A stretch of 64,000 bases of DNA, taken from NCBI RefSeq assembly GCF_001722335.1, contig NZ_MIHA01000003.1, positions 1-64,000 on the forward strand, in the 5' to 3' direction. Positions within the stretch are counted from its first letter, which is position 1; each line of letters starts with the position of its first letter. The notes beneath the pieces are model-generated. The model ran no database searches. It was given only the letters and a program-made list of their open reading frames with translations, and was not told where the DNA came from. Shown piece after piece: positions 25,778 to 34,166 of this stretch. The DNA comes from Mycolicibacterium flavescens (GTDB lineage Bacteria; Actinomycetota; Actinomycetes; Mycobacteriales; Mycobacteriaceae). The position numbers were made by a program, and so were the translations under genes.

Positions 25778-26697
25778 CCGGACTACTCGACGGCAAGGTC
25801 GCCCTGGTGACCGGCGCCGGGCATGGCATCGGCCGTGGCCACGCACTCGAACTGGCCAAGCATGGCGCGACGGTGATCGTCAATGACCTTGGCACGACCC
25901 TTTCCGGCGAGGGCACCGGCAAGGTCGCCGACGAGGTCGTCTCGATCATCGAGAGCCGCGGTGGCAGGGCGGTGTCCGACTTCAGCGACGTGGGCGACGA
26001 GCAGCAGGTAGATCTTGCCGTGGAACGCGCCTACTCGCAGCTGGGAAGGGTTGACATCGTGGTCAACAACGCGGGCATCGTGCGCGACAAGGCGATATGG
26101 AACATGACGGCCGACGACTTCGACCTGGTGATGCGGGTGCACGTGCGCGGCAGCTGGTTGACCAGCCGCGCGGTCGCGCGGAAGTGGCGCGCGGAATCCA
26201 AGGAATCCGGCGCAAAAGTCTATGGCCGCATCATCAACACCACCTCGGGCGCCGGCCTGCACGGCCACTTCGGTCAGACGAACTACAGCACCGCGAAGTC
26301 GGCGATCGTGGGCCTGACCCAGACGCTCAGTCTCGAGCTCGCATCGATCGGCGCCACCGTGAACGCCATCAGTCCTGGTGGACGCACGCGCATGTCCGCG
26401 TCCATGCCGGGAGCAGAGGCGGCCATCGAGCCCGACGAGCGCGCCGAGGACGAGTTCGATCCCAAGGACCCGTCGCTGGGCTCTCCCGTGGTGGCGTGGC
26501 TCGCCAGTCCCGAAGCCGGCCATGTCAGCGGTCAGGTGATCCGGGCCATGGGCGAGCATCTGCAGCTGCTCAAGGGCTGGCATCCGGTGACGTCGGTCTC
26601 CAACGGCCAAAAGCGATGGGATGCAAATAAACTCGGTGCCATCATGGCCACCGACGTGTTCGGGACCCGTAACACCGGTCTGCGACTGGGCGGCTGA
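25774..26697 (+). CDS. short-chain dehydrogenase (3-hydroxyacyl-CoA dehydrogenase type)
   Basis: A 307-residue SDR with TGAGHGIGRGHAL near 14-26, NNAG near 95 and the catalytic NYSTAKSA near 170. The long loop after the cofactor site (VNDLGTTLSGEGTGKVADEV) and the length match the 17-beta-hydroxysteroid dehydrogenase type 4-like 3-hydroxyacyl-CoA dehydrogenases used in steroid side-chain breakdown. It would follow the hydratase in the same operon. Last gene of the P450 operon, ending 26 bases before the convergent oxidase block. Confidence 0.83.
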   Translation: MTGLLDGKVALVTGAGHGIGRGHALELAKHGATVIVNDLGTTLSGEGTGKVADEVVSIIESRGGRAVSDFSDVGDEQQVDLAVERAYSQLGRVDIVVNNAGIVRDKAIWNMTADDFDLVMRVHVRGSWLTSRAVARKWRAESKESGAKVYGRIINTTSGAGLHGHFGQTNYSTAKSAIVGLTQTLSLELASIGATVNAISPGGRTRMSASMPGAEAAIEPDERAEDEFDPKDPSLGSPVVAWLASPEAGHVSGQVIRAMGEHLQLLKGWHPVTSVSNGQKRWDANKLGAIMATDVFGTRNTGLRLGG

Positions 26698-26723
26698 CGC
26701 GCTGCCGGACGTTGCACAGACAG

Positions 26724-27002
26724 TCACAGAAACAGGTATAGCGCGGACAGCAAGGCCCACAGCGCCACGCAATATCCCTCGAATGCGATCCGCAGAGGCT
26801 TTGGAGCGTTTCGCAGTTCCATGAAGTCGAGCCCGACGAGCCGTATCTTGATCGCGGCGATCCCAAGGATGACGACCGCCATCGCCGAACCGGTGCCATG
26901 GTCGGCGCCCAGAGCGAAGGACACCACCGTCGCTGCGATCAACACCAGCCAGGACACGCCCGCGCGGCCACGGACGAAGGCCAATACGGAGGGACCCGGC
27001 AT
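26724..27002 (-). CDS. cytochrome c oxidase subunit IV-like membrane protein
   Basis: A 92-residue protein with three hydrophobic helices (WLVLIAATVVSFALG, AMAVVILGIAAIKIRLVGL and YCVALWALLSALYLFL). This is the pattern of the prokaryotic COX subunit IV family, which assembles with subunit III. The ATG at 27002 overlaps the upstream stop by one base (TGATG). No subunit I or II is encoded in the window, so this is an orphan accessory block. Confidence 0.75.
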   Translation of the reverse strand: MPGPSVLAFVRGRAGVSWLVLIAATVVSFALGADHGTGSAMAVVILGIAAIKIRLVGLDFMELRNAPKPLRIAFEGYCVALWALLSALYLFL

Positions 27003-27592
27003 CACGACACCAGGTACAGCAGTGGAAACAGCACGATCCACAGCAGGTCGACGAGGTGCCAGAAACAAGCCCCGCCCTCCACGACGGCCATCCGCGTTGG
27101 TCCGAGTTCGTGCCGCCGCGTCTGGGTGAGCAGGAATGTCAGCACCGCCATACCGACACAGACGTGAAGCAGATGTATACCGGTGAGGACGAAGTAGTAC
27201 AGGTAGAAGTGATTGGCGATGACCGCGTGTCCACCGGTCACCAACAAGTAGTACTCGAAGGTCTTGAGGGCGATGAACACTCCGCCGCACGCCATTGCCG
27301 CCACGGTGGCCGAGCGCGCGATGTGCCGGGCTCCCGACCGCAGCGCACGCAACGTGATGACCACGAGCAGTGAACTCGTCAGCAGTACCAGCGTGTTGGT
27401 GAACCCAACCCCGAGGTGCAACGTCTTGCGCGCGAGGTCGAACTGTTCGGGGTTGTTGGCCCGCTCGACCATGAAGGTGGCGAAAAACGCGCCGAATACC
27501 AGCATGTCGCCGAACAGGAACACCCACGTGCCGCTCTCACCGGGCACGCGCCGCACCGGCGTCGCGGTCAGCGAGGATGCATGAACTGTCAC
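27002..27592 (-). CDS. cytochrome c oxidase subunit III-like protein (CtaE/NorE type)
   Basis: A 196-residue membrane protein with five helices. GESGTWVFLFGDMLVFGAFFAT at the N-terminus (shown only in part), FEYYLLVTGGH and GIHLLHVCVGMAVL are typical of short subunit III or NorE proteins of haem-copper oxidases. GTG 27592 overlaps the stop of the upstream membrane gene (GTGA). The missing catalytic subunit I suggests that the block feeds a complex encoded elsewhere, or serves an oxygenase/NO-related role. Confidence 0.8.
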   Translation of the reverse strand: MTVHASSLTATPVRRVPGESGTWVFLFGDMLVFGAFFATFMVERANNPEQFDLARKTLHLGVGFTNTLVLLTSSLLVVITLRALRSGARHIARSATVAAMACGGVFIALKTFEYYLLVTGGHAVIANHFYLYYFVLTGIHLLHVCVGMAVLTFLLTQTRRHELGPTRMAVVEGGACFWHLVDLLWIVLFPLLYLVS

Positions 27593-28308
27593 GAAGCCAC
27601 GAGGGTGGGGGATCGCTCGGCGGCCTGCTCCGCACTGATCGAGCGGAGCAGCACCAGGGTCACCGCGATCATCCAGACACTCAACGCCACCAACGGAATC
27701 CAGAACGCGAAGACGCCGTTCCACGCCAGCGGCCCGCTGTTGAAGACCATCACCGCGCCGCCGGGCAGCGCGAGCAGGGCGTACCAGGCGTTGAGGTAGC
27801 CGAACCACCGCGGGAACGTCCCCGGTGTCGTGCGGTCGACGAACGACGCGGTCGTGAGCACCACGGCCTGCACGACGAGGGTTCCCACGATGCCGACGAA
27901 CATCAACCAGAAGACGTCGTTGAGCGCCTGCGTGATCTGGGGATCACGCTCTTCGGGCCGAAACGCTGCGGTGGCCATCACCATCATCGGGAACAGAAAG
28001 CCCGGCACGAAGATGACGCCACCGAAGATCTGGGTCACCGACAGCACACCCCATTTGCCTTCGACCCGTCGCACCCGCAGGCAGATCGTGGCCAACCACG
28101 GCAGCGCGAGGCATGCAGCGAGCAGGCTGAACGCCAGGCCGACTCGCACCCGGAGCTTGTTGGCAACCAGAAAGTCGGCGATGGACTGGGCGCTCGCGGT
28201 CGGCGAGAGCGGCGGGATGAGCTTGGCGATGAGCATGAAGAAGACGAAGAACAGCGCGAGCATGACGACCCCGCCCCACGCGGCGATGCGTTGGAGTTTC
28301 AAGTCCAC
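27589..28308 (-). CDS. multi-span membrane protein of an oxidase-linked operon
   Basis: A 239-residue protein with about six hydrophobic helices (VVMLALFFVFFMLIAKLIPP, FGGVIFVPGFLFPMMVMAT and others) and no catalytic motif recognised. It is the first gene of the three-gene block with oxidase subunits III and IV, and is translationally coupled to subunit III. GTG 28308 lies 6 bases after a TACACT box, so the transcript is probably leaderless. Possibly an assembly factor or a substrate-binding membrane subunit. Confidence 0.7.
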   Translation of the reverse strand: MDLKLQRIAAWGGVVMLALFFVFFMLIAKLIPPLSPTASAQSIADFLVANKLRVRVGLAFSLLAACLALPWLATICLRVRRVEGKWGVLSVTQIFGGVIFVPGFLFPMMVMATAAFRPEERDPQITQALNDVFWLMFVGIVGTLVVQAVVLTTASFVDRTTPGTFPRWFGYLNAWYALLALPGGAVMVFNSGPLAWNGVFAFWIPLVALSVWMIAVTLVLLRSISAEQAAERSPTLVAS

Positions 28309-28343
28309 GGGCGAAGTGTAGATCTAATCCGCTCAATGTTTAA

Positions 28344-29402
28344 CTAGTTTGATGATCTGGCGTCGGCGCCGTTGAGCAGGGCGTCGAATCGGTCGGGCGT
28401 GCTGCCGTGCAGTACCAATTCGTCGGCACCGGCCTCGCGGAAGCGTTCGAACATCAGATGGCAGGATCGCGCCGACCCGACCGCCGCCGCCTCCGCCGTC
28501 CACGGCCTAGGTAAGGCGGAGGCGGCCTCGACGAGTTTCTCGCGAGTGAGCACCGAGTCCGCGGAACCCCTGACACCGGCGAGTAGCGGGTGACTTCGCA
28601 ACCTGCTCAATGGTTCCGGATCCCACCCGTTGACTGCCGCCAACCGCTCGCCGAATCCGGGAATCTGGTAGTACGTCACCGCCCGAGCGTCCACTACAGC
28701 GAGCTCCTCCTCGGCCGGCAGCTCGCACGCGACCACGACGGTGGCGTACACCCGCACACTGCCCACCGGGCGGCCCGCTGCGCGCTCGGCGTCCCGGACG
28801 CGCCGTACCGAACGCTCGACGGCGGCGGGGGTCAGGAACGGATGCAGCAGCACCCCGTCGAAGTGGCGACCCGCGAGCCCCAGGCCCTTGGGTCCGATCG
28901 CCGCGAAGACCACAGGAGGGACCGGCTGATCCGGTATGTCATTGAGCCGCAACGACGGGTACCTGCCCGCGGGTCCGTCGTAGCTGACCTTCTCACCCCG
29001 GCACAGCCGGCGGAAGATGTCAGCGTGGTCGACGATCGACGCGTTCGTGGAACGAGGTAGCCCCACCGCCGCCCACATCGCGTCGACCGAGCGTCCGACG
29101 CCGAGCATGAATCGTCCGCCCGACAGCGCCTGAGCCGTCATTGCCAGCGACGCCAGCAGTGCGGGATGCCGGGACTGGAGATGGGTGATGCCCGAGGCGA
29201 TCCGGATCCTCGAGGTGGCTTGGCTGACCGCGCCTGCGATCACCCCGAGATCCTTGGTCCCCCATCGCTCGCTGAGCCATACGGTGTGCAGATCGAGACG
29301 CTCGGCGGCCTTCGCCTGGTTGACGACGACCGCGGGGTCGGCGACGCGTCCGGGGAGCACGTAAGCGCCGAGCGCTATGCCGCTGAGCTGTCTGCCGTTC
29401 AT
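28344..29402 (-). CDS. LLM-class F420-dependent oxidoreductase
   Basis: A 352-residue luciferase-like TIM-barrel enzyme. AERLDLHTVWLSERWGTKDL, GRFMLGVGRSVDAMW and VVFAAIGPKGLGLAGRHFDGV are family landmarks. It resembles the mycobacterial TIGR03857-type group. The ATG at 29402 lies 6 bases after a CAGAAT -10 box that is part of a class 2 site, so it is leaderless and probably in the class 2 regulon. Substrate unknown. Confidence 0.83.
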   Translation of the reverse strand: MNGRQLSGIALGAYVLPGRVADPAVVVNQAKAAERLDLHTVWLSERWGTKDLGVIAGAVSQATSRIRIASGITHLQSRHPALLASLAMTAQALSGGRFMLGVGRSVDAMWAAVGLPRSTNASIVDHADIFRRLCRGEKVSYDGPAGRYPSLRLNDIPDQPVPPVVFAAIGPKGLGLAGRHFDGVLLHPFLTPAAVERSVRRVRDAERAAGRPVGSVRVYATVVVACELPAEEELAVVDARAVTYYQIPGFGERLAAVNGWDPEPLSRLRSHPLLAGVRGSADSVLTREKLVEAASALPRPWTAEAAAVGSARSCHLMFERFREAGADELVLHGSTPDRFDALLNGADARSSN

Positions 29403-29412
29403 CCCGCTATTC

Positions 29413-29426
29413 TGACAGTAGTGTTC
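29413..29426. promoter_or_regulatory. class 2 operator in a divergent promoter
   Basis: On the minus strand GAACACTACTGTCA runs into CAGAAT and then the ATG of the F420 enzyme after 6 bases. On the plus strand the phosphotransferase start lies 19 bases away. Confidence 0.65.
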
Positions 29427-29445
29427 AGTTCCGCGAAGGGGGACG

Positions 29446-30531
29446 ATGGTTTACACATCTTCGCGCGGCCAATTCGGTAGTCGGACGAGCGACATTCTGC
29501 GGACCTGGCTGCCGCCGAGCATCGCGCCCGATGGCACAACCGACTTCGAGATCTCCGAGTTCATCGCCCCACCGGCCGGCTACTCAGGGAAGACAGCGTT
29601 CTTCACTGCCTCGTGGAAGGACCCGGACGGCGAAAGTCACAGCGCTGATCTGGTGCTGCGCGCACAGGCTGACGACCACCAGCTGTTCACGACGCCCGAC
29701 GCACCGCGCCAGGCCGAGGTGATGAAACGTCTCGCCGCACATGGAATTCCAGTGCCGGACGTCGTCGGTATCGAACGCGACGCTTCGATTCTGGGATCGC
29801 CGTTCTATCTGATGCGACGGGTGCGAGGTCGAACGCCGTCCGACGTTCCCAGTTGGCACAAGCGAGGCTGGACCGTCGAACTGTCCCCCGTCGAGCGAGG
29901 GCTGCTGTGCGACAACGGGTTGCAGGCGCTGGTGTCGCTTCACCGCATCGACGACCTCGACACGCTGGCGTTCTTCCGTGGCGGGACCGATCCGAGTAGG
30001 ACAGCGCTGCAGCGCTACCTCGATAAACTGCGCGGCTGGTACGAGTGGTGCCGTGCTGATATGCAGGTAGGCGGCGCCACATTGGCCGAGGCGCTGCGCG
30101 TCATCGTGGATGCGGCACCCGACACAGACGCGGAGACTGTGGTCTGGGGCGACGCGCGGGTGGGGAACATCAGCTTCGGTGATGACCTCTCGGTCGTCGC
30201 GTTGTTCGACTGGGAGACCGCGGGCACCGGGCCACCGGACATCGACGTCGGTTGGTGGCTGATGTTCGAGCGCTTTCTGTGCGAAGCACTGGGGTTCACC
30301 CGCCTGCCCGGTATTCCGGACGACGACGAGATCGTCAGGCGCTACCTCGAATTCGGTGGGACCCTCACCGGCGACATCGCCTACTACCAGCTGATAGCCG
30401 CCTTTGTTCTGTCGCTGATCAACAATCGGCTCGCCCGCCTGCTAGAGCGTGACGGCTTAGATGTGGTGACGGCTCAAAGTTATCCCCGCATGTCGGTCGG
30501 ACTGGTCGAGCACTATCTCGACCGGCTCTGA
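29446..30531 (+). CDS. aminoglycoside-phosphotransferase-like kinase (WGD variant)
   Basis: A 361-residue APH-fold protein. The catalytic loop reads VVWGDARVGNISF near 228-240, with Trp in place of the usual His before Gly-Asp, and the metal Asp is in LFDWETAG. This WGDxRxGN form is common in actinobacterial and ACAD10-like phosphotransferases. It may phosphorylate a hydroxyacyl or alcohol intermediate. The ATG at 29446 follows GAAGGGGG. It shares the class 2 operator region with the divergent F420 enzyme. Confidence 0.8.
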   Translation: MVYTSSRGQFGSRTSDILRTWLPPSIAPDGTTDFEISEFIAPPAGYSGKTAFFTASWKDPDGESHSADLVLRAQADDHQLFTTPDAPRQAEVMKRLAAHGIPVPDVVGIERDASILGSPFYLMRRVRGRTPSDVPSWHKRGWTVELSPVERGLLCDNGLQALVSLHRIDDLDTLAFFRGGTDPSRTALQRYLDKLRGWYEWCRADMQVGGATLAEALRVIVDAAPDTDAETVVWGDARVGNISFGDDLSVVALFDWETAGTGPPDIDVGWWLMFERFLCEALGFTRLPGIPDDDEIVRRYLEFGGTLTGDIAYYQLIAAFVLSLINNRLARLLERDGLDVVTAQSYPRMSVGLVEHYLDRL

Positions 30532-30597
30532 ACCTTGGTCAGGCCAGTTCACTAGCCGCGGGTGGCGCCGCCCCGACCACGACGTGACCCTGGTGCG

Positions 30598-31422
30598 CTA
30601 GAACTGCGCCATGCCCTGGTCGACCGACAGCCGCGTTGCCGTCACGAAGCGTGACTCGTCGGACGCCAACCAACACACCGCGGCCGCGACGTCCTCCGGT
30701 TCGCACGCCCACTGCGGCAGGAATGGCGTACCCATGTTGTTCAGCGTGGGGTTGCTCTCAATCGCGGAGAACAACGCGGCGATCATGTCACCGCCACCCA
30801 TCGGGGTGTTGACCGGTCCGGGATGGACACTGTTGACCCTGATTTCGTGCTTGCCCAGCTCGGCCGCGAAAGCCCTGGCCATTCCCGTCACCGCGTGCTT
30901 GCTGGCCGTGTAATGCACCATGTACGGCTGCACCTTGACGCCTGCGTAGGAGCTGATCAGAATGATCGAGCCGCCGCGGCCTCCTTCGATGATGCGGTGA
31001 GCACCCGCCATCACCGTGTTCCAGGTGCCCGTCACGTTGACGTCAATGATGTCGCGGAACGACTCCGGGGTGATCTCATTCCATGGCGCAGGGACGCAAA
31101 TTCCCGCATTGGCAACGATGATGTCCAGCCGCCCGAAGGCGTCGACTCCCTGATCGACGGCCGTCCGCAGTCCGTCGAGATCGCGGATGTCGGCCGCCGT
31201 GGCCGTTATTCGGCCCCCCGCAGCCTTGACTGCCCGCACCGTCTCGTCGAGATCGTCCGGTGTGGCCGACGGGTAGCGCACCCATTCGGGAAGCGGGGCT
31301 GCGATGTCGACGGCGATGACATCGGCCCCTTCGTGTGCCATCCGGACCGCATGGGCACGTCCCTGCCCCCTGGCAGCACCGGTGATGAACGCGACCTTGC
31401 CCGCCAGCCGTCCCGTCGTCAA
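30598..31422 (-). CDS. mycofactocin-type SDR oxidoreductase
   Basis: A 274-residue SDR with the hallmark GKVAFITGAARGQGRAHAVR near 8-27, IIVANAGI near 98 and the catalytic YTASKHAV near 167. The GARGQGR start and the insertion after the second strand (VAVDIAAPLPEWVRYPSATPDDL, partly shown) are typical of SDRs coupled to mycofactocin, which keep a non-exchangeable NAD. It should oxidise a secondary alcohol. Its start overlaps the stop of the upstream dehydrogenase by 4 bases. Confidence 0.85.
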   Translation of the reverse strand: MTTGRLAGKVAFITGAARGQGRAHAVRMAHEGADVIAVDIAAPLPEWVRYPSATPDDLDETVRAVKAAGGRITATAADIRDLDGLRTAVDQGVDAFGRLDIIVANAGICVPAPWNEITPESFRDIIDVNVTGTWNTVMAGAHRIIEGGRGGSIILISSYAGVKVQPYMVHYTASKHAVTGMARAFAAELGKHEIRVNSVHPGPVNTPMGGGDMIAALFSAIESNPTLNNMGTPFLPQWACEPEDVAAAVCWLASDESRFVTATRLSVDQGMAQF

Positions 31423-32258
31423 CGTGTTCCCTCCCGCGTCGTGTCGACCGCATCGAGTGATAACGGCCCTTCCCGTACGGCCATCCCCAGAAGCCCGAGG
31501 TCGACCCCCGCTTCGATGGCGGCCTCACGGCACGCGGCAACGTCTTTACGCAGGAAGTGACCGGCCATTTCCTCGAAGCGTTCCATCCCACCGATGCGGT
31601 GTGCGTGAGCCGCCACATGGCTGCGGGCGCTGCACACCTGCAACGTCGACAACAACGCGGTCGGTTCGACACCCAGCTGGCCGCCCAGTTCCGTTGCTGC
31701 TGCGAGCAGTTGAGCGTTCGCCGCGAACAACAGATTGTTGACGAGCTTGATGGCCAACGCACTGCCGAGTTCCCCGGTGGGCACCACAGGTTCGGCGTAG
31801 GCGGACAGCACGGGTGTCACCCTGGCAACGGCGTCGGCAGGTCCACCGAGGAGCACGGTCAACGTGCCCGCATCGATGTTCTCGACGGTCCCACTGACCG
31901 GCCCATCGAGGATCACCGGCCCAGCCGGGGAGGACTCCTGCAAGGCCTGCAAGGTGGCCAACGTGCCGGTGGTGTGGGACACGAACACCGATCCTGGCTT
32001 CGCGTTGGCGATGAAACCTTCCGGGCCGAGGCCCGTTTCGCGCAGTTGCGCGTCAGCATACAGGCAGGCGATGAGGATGTCGCTGCCGCGCGCCAACTCT
32101 GCCACGGAGCCTGCCGGCGTGGCGCCCCGGTCCACCAGCCGGCTCCGCACGTCGTCGCGCCGGGCGTACACCAGCACGTCGTGGTCCGCCGCGAGCAGGC
32201 GCGCCACCATGGGTTCGCCGAGTTGGCCGGCCCCGAGAAACCCCACAGTTCCGGCCAT
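31419..32258 (-). CDS. 3-hydroxyisobutyrate dehydrogenase-like NAD(P) oxidoreductase
   Basis: A 279-residue protein of the beta-hydroxyacid dehydrogenase family. It has the N-terminal Rossmann motif GFLGAGQLGEPMVARLL, the substrate loop DGPVSGTVENIDAGTL near 118-133, and the catalytic Lys in AIKLVNNLLFAAN near 168. It would oxidise a 3-hydroxy acid to a semialdehyde. It is translationally coupled to the mycofactocin-type SDR. Upstream lies a broken P450 whose class 2-independent promoter carries a class 1 operator, so this operon may have been under class 1 control. Confidence 0.82.
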   Translation of the reverse strand: MAGTVGFLGAGQLGEPMVARLLAADHDVLVYARRDDVRSRLVDRGATPAGSVAELARGSDILIACLYADAQLRETGLGPEGFIANAKPGSVFVSHTTGTLATLQALQESSPAGPVILDGPVSGTVENIDAGTLTVLLGGPADAVARVTPVLSAYAEPVVPTGELGSALAIKLVNNLLFAANAQLLAAATELGGQLGVEPTALLSTLQVCSARSHVAAHAHRIGGMERFEEMAGHFLRKDVAACREAAIEAGVDLGLLGMAVREGPLSLDAVDTTREGTR

Positions 32259-32955
32259 CAGGCGCTCCCTGTGCGCTCCGTGCGCGGCCCGCTCACGTCA
32301 GCCACGTCAGCGGCAGCGACGGCATCCGGGTCGCGGTTCTCGCGGCGCTGTTGAATGAGGCCGGAGAGGTAACCCATCACGTGCGTCATGTCCTCGAGCC
32401 GCGCGGCGTTGGCTTCCCCTCCCACGCCCGTTTGATGCAGGATCTTGTCCTCCCAGGCCATGAACTGCTCGAGATCCTCGACGGGCACGCCCATTATCGT
32501 GAGGAAGACTGTCGACGGGAACACGCGCGAGTCCGTTCGACGAAGTCGCACCCGCCGTCGCTGACGAGCTGGTCGACGAGTTCCGCCGCCAGCTTCTGCT
32601 GCGCCTCGCGGAGGCCCTTGACGCGGCCGGGCGAGAAGTATTCCGCCAGTACCTGCCGCCACTTGGCATGGTCGGGCGGGTCGATCATGATCGGAATCCA
32701 CTTGTACGGCGGCTCCGGGTCGGTCGGCACGATGAAGCTGCTCGACCACTTGTCCGGGTGCTGCAAACCATCGAGGATCACCGCGTTGTCGGTGAATACC
32801 CAATACTCGACGCCGGCCTCCCGGTTCCGGAAGGCCGGCCGCGCGTCATCCTGGCACTCGTCCGGCAGGCGGAAGTGCGTCAGCGCGGGCGAGTCTGGCG
32901 TGTTCGACTCCAGGTCCTTGACGGGACATGTTGCGCCTGCCTGACTCTCGCTCAT
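32258..32955 (-). pseudogene. cytochrome P450 fragment (frameshift and missing haem half)
   Basis: About 210 N-terminal residues of a P450 remain. The first frame (ATG 32955) runs to FVERTR near 32525, where a frameshift moves the reading to VFPSTVFLTIMGVPVEDLEQ and on to GYLSGLIQQRREN. The sequence then ends in unrelated residues and a stop at 32258. The I helix, ExxR and haem-cysteine loop are all absent, so it cannot bind haem. The retained part (PPDHAKWRQVLAEYFSPGRV) is similar in style to the intact P450 at 9.6 kb. Its promoter still carries a class 1 palindrome. Confidence 0.85.
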
Positions 32956-33017
32956 GAGATCCTTCCGGTTGACGGCGACCGAGCACGTACTCGAATCAGC
33001 AGCGTCTTGTCATGCTA

Positions 33018-33033
33018 CGACAGTCAACTGTCA
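33018..33033. promoter_or_regulatory. class 1 operator CGACAGTCAACTGTCA
   Basis: A 15-of-16 class 1 palindrome 63 bases upstream of the P450 fragment (minus strand). It is the only class 1 site found outside 2.7-12.7 kb. Confidence 0.74.
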
Positions 33034-33131
33034 TAGTTGATCGAAACCGGGCAGCCGATCACACTCCACTCATCCAACTAGGTTAACTACGTGTTGGGCG
33101 AGTGCGATACTGCTCGCGCTCCTGAGGATTG

Positions 33132-33493
33132 TCAGCGAACGGGGAAGCCGGCATTCAGCGGCCGGGTGATGCCGGTGATGAACTTGGCCTCGTCGGACAC
33201 CAGGAAGGCCACTGCGTTCGTGATGTCCGCCGGCAAGAGGATCTGGATGGGCAGCGCATGCTGCATCGAGGACAGTCCGGGGTCGTTGGCTTCACCCATT
33301 GTGGCCATGGCGTCGTTCATGACCATCCCGGTCGCCACGCCGGTCGGGTGAATCGTATTGACCCATTGCAGTACTGCGCCAGTTGATTTGCAAGCGCCTG
33401 CACCGACCCGACCAGGCCACGCTTCATGGCCGGGGTATCCTGCCCGCCTGCGGCTCAGGTGATGACGGCGACTTCGCCGTTCAAATTCCCCAC
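33132..33493 (-). pseudogene. short-chain dehydrogenase relic
   Basis: The GTG at 33493 after AGGAG begins GNLNGEVAVIT, but a TGA replaces the expected Gly codon of the cofactor motif. The sequence then jumps to the segment after the active site (MKRGLVGSVQALANQLAQY), shifts frame once more near 33365, and finishes with NTIHPTGVATGMV and ADITNAVAFLVSDEAKFITG. About 150 residues, including the NNAG and YxxxK motifs, are gone. The remnants match the mycofactocin-type SDR group. Confidence 0.8.
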
Positions 33494-33507
33494 GCGCGGG
33501 CTCCTAT

Positions 33508-33717
33508 TCAGCGTGACGTACTTCCGGTGTGAATGCGGGCCAGCCGCAAGCCTTCCTGCGGATCATCGACCTCGATGTCCCAGTTGTCGCATGAGCACGT
33601 GCACCGATAGTGCCCGTTCTCGGGCAGGATCGCTTGACCGTCACACGACCCGCCGGTATTCGCAATGCTGGTGAGGAACTCCAGAGGCTTCTCGTGCAGA
33701 GCACTGTCGTCGGACAT
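33508..33717 (-). CDS. small cysteine-containing protein
   Basis: A 69-residue protein starting at ATG 33717 after GGAGTGAGG. It holds a Cys cluster (GGSCDG, then YRCTCSCDNWDIEV), which may bind a metal or iron-sulphur group. It lies 5 bases downstream of a DUF35 gene and so is co-transcribed with the Ltp/DUF35 aldolase genes. No family recognised; a role in metal or cofactor handling for that complex is a guess. Confidence 0.55.
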   Translation of the reverse strand: MSDDSALHEKPLEFLTSIANTGGSCDGQAILPENGHYRCTCSCDNWDIEVDDPQEGLRLARIHTGSTSR

Positions 33718-33722
33718 GGCCC

Positions 33723-34166
33723 TCACTCCTCGCCGTCGACTCGGAAAACTGGGAGCAGCCATCCGTCAGTAATCGGTGAAAAATCTACGCGCACCGACAT
33801 TCCGATCGTGACGTCACTAGGCGCGACATCGACGACGTTCGACACCAGTCGGGCACCAGGGGCGTCGGGAAGGTCCAGCACGGCAGGCACTAGGACGAGC
33901 TCGGGCATGCCAGGGAAGCCGTGCACCACGGCGAAACTGTAGACGGTGGCCCGGCCGCTCAGCTCGACCCAGTGCACCGCCTTTGATTGGCAAGTGGGAC
34001 AGAACGGAGTCGGAGGCAGCCGGAACGTCTGGCAGTCAGCGCATTGCGGCGCGACCAGCCGACGCTCCTTCGCGGCCTGCCAGAACGGTTCTGTGTCCTT
34101 GTTGACGGCGATCCGCACGTGCTCGCCGGGGATGGTGGCGGCCAGGGTGACCGCAGCGGTGCTCAT
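33723..34166 (-). CDS. DUF35 OB-fold/zinc-ribbon partner of an Ltp aldolase
   Basis: A 147-residue DUF35 protein with the zinc ribbon CADCQTFRLPPTPFCPTC near 42-59 and an OB fold (SGRATVYSFAVVH, VPAVLDLPD). It overlaps the upstream thiolase-like gene by 4 bases, the standard arrangement of Ltp-DUF35 retro-aldolases such as Ltp2-ChsH2. It should bind the acyl-CoA and support cleavage of a beta-hydroxyacyl-CoA. Confidence 0.87.
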   Translation of the reverse strand: MSTAAVTLAATIPGEHVRIAVNKDTEPFWQAAKERRLVAPQCADCQTFRLPPTPFCPTCQSKAVHWVELSGRATVYSFAVVHGFPGMPELVLVPAVLDLPDAPGARLVSNVVDVAPSDVTIGMSVRVDFSPITDGWLLPVFRVDGEE

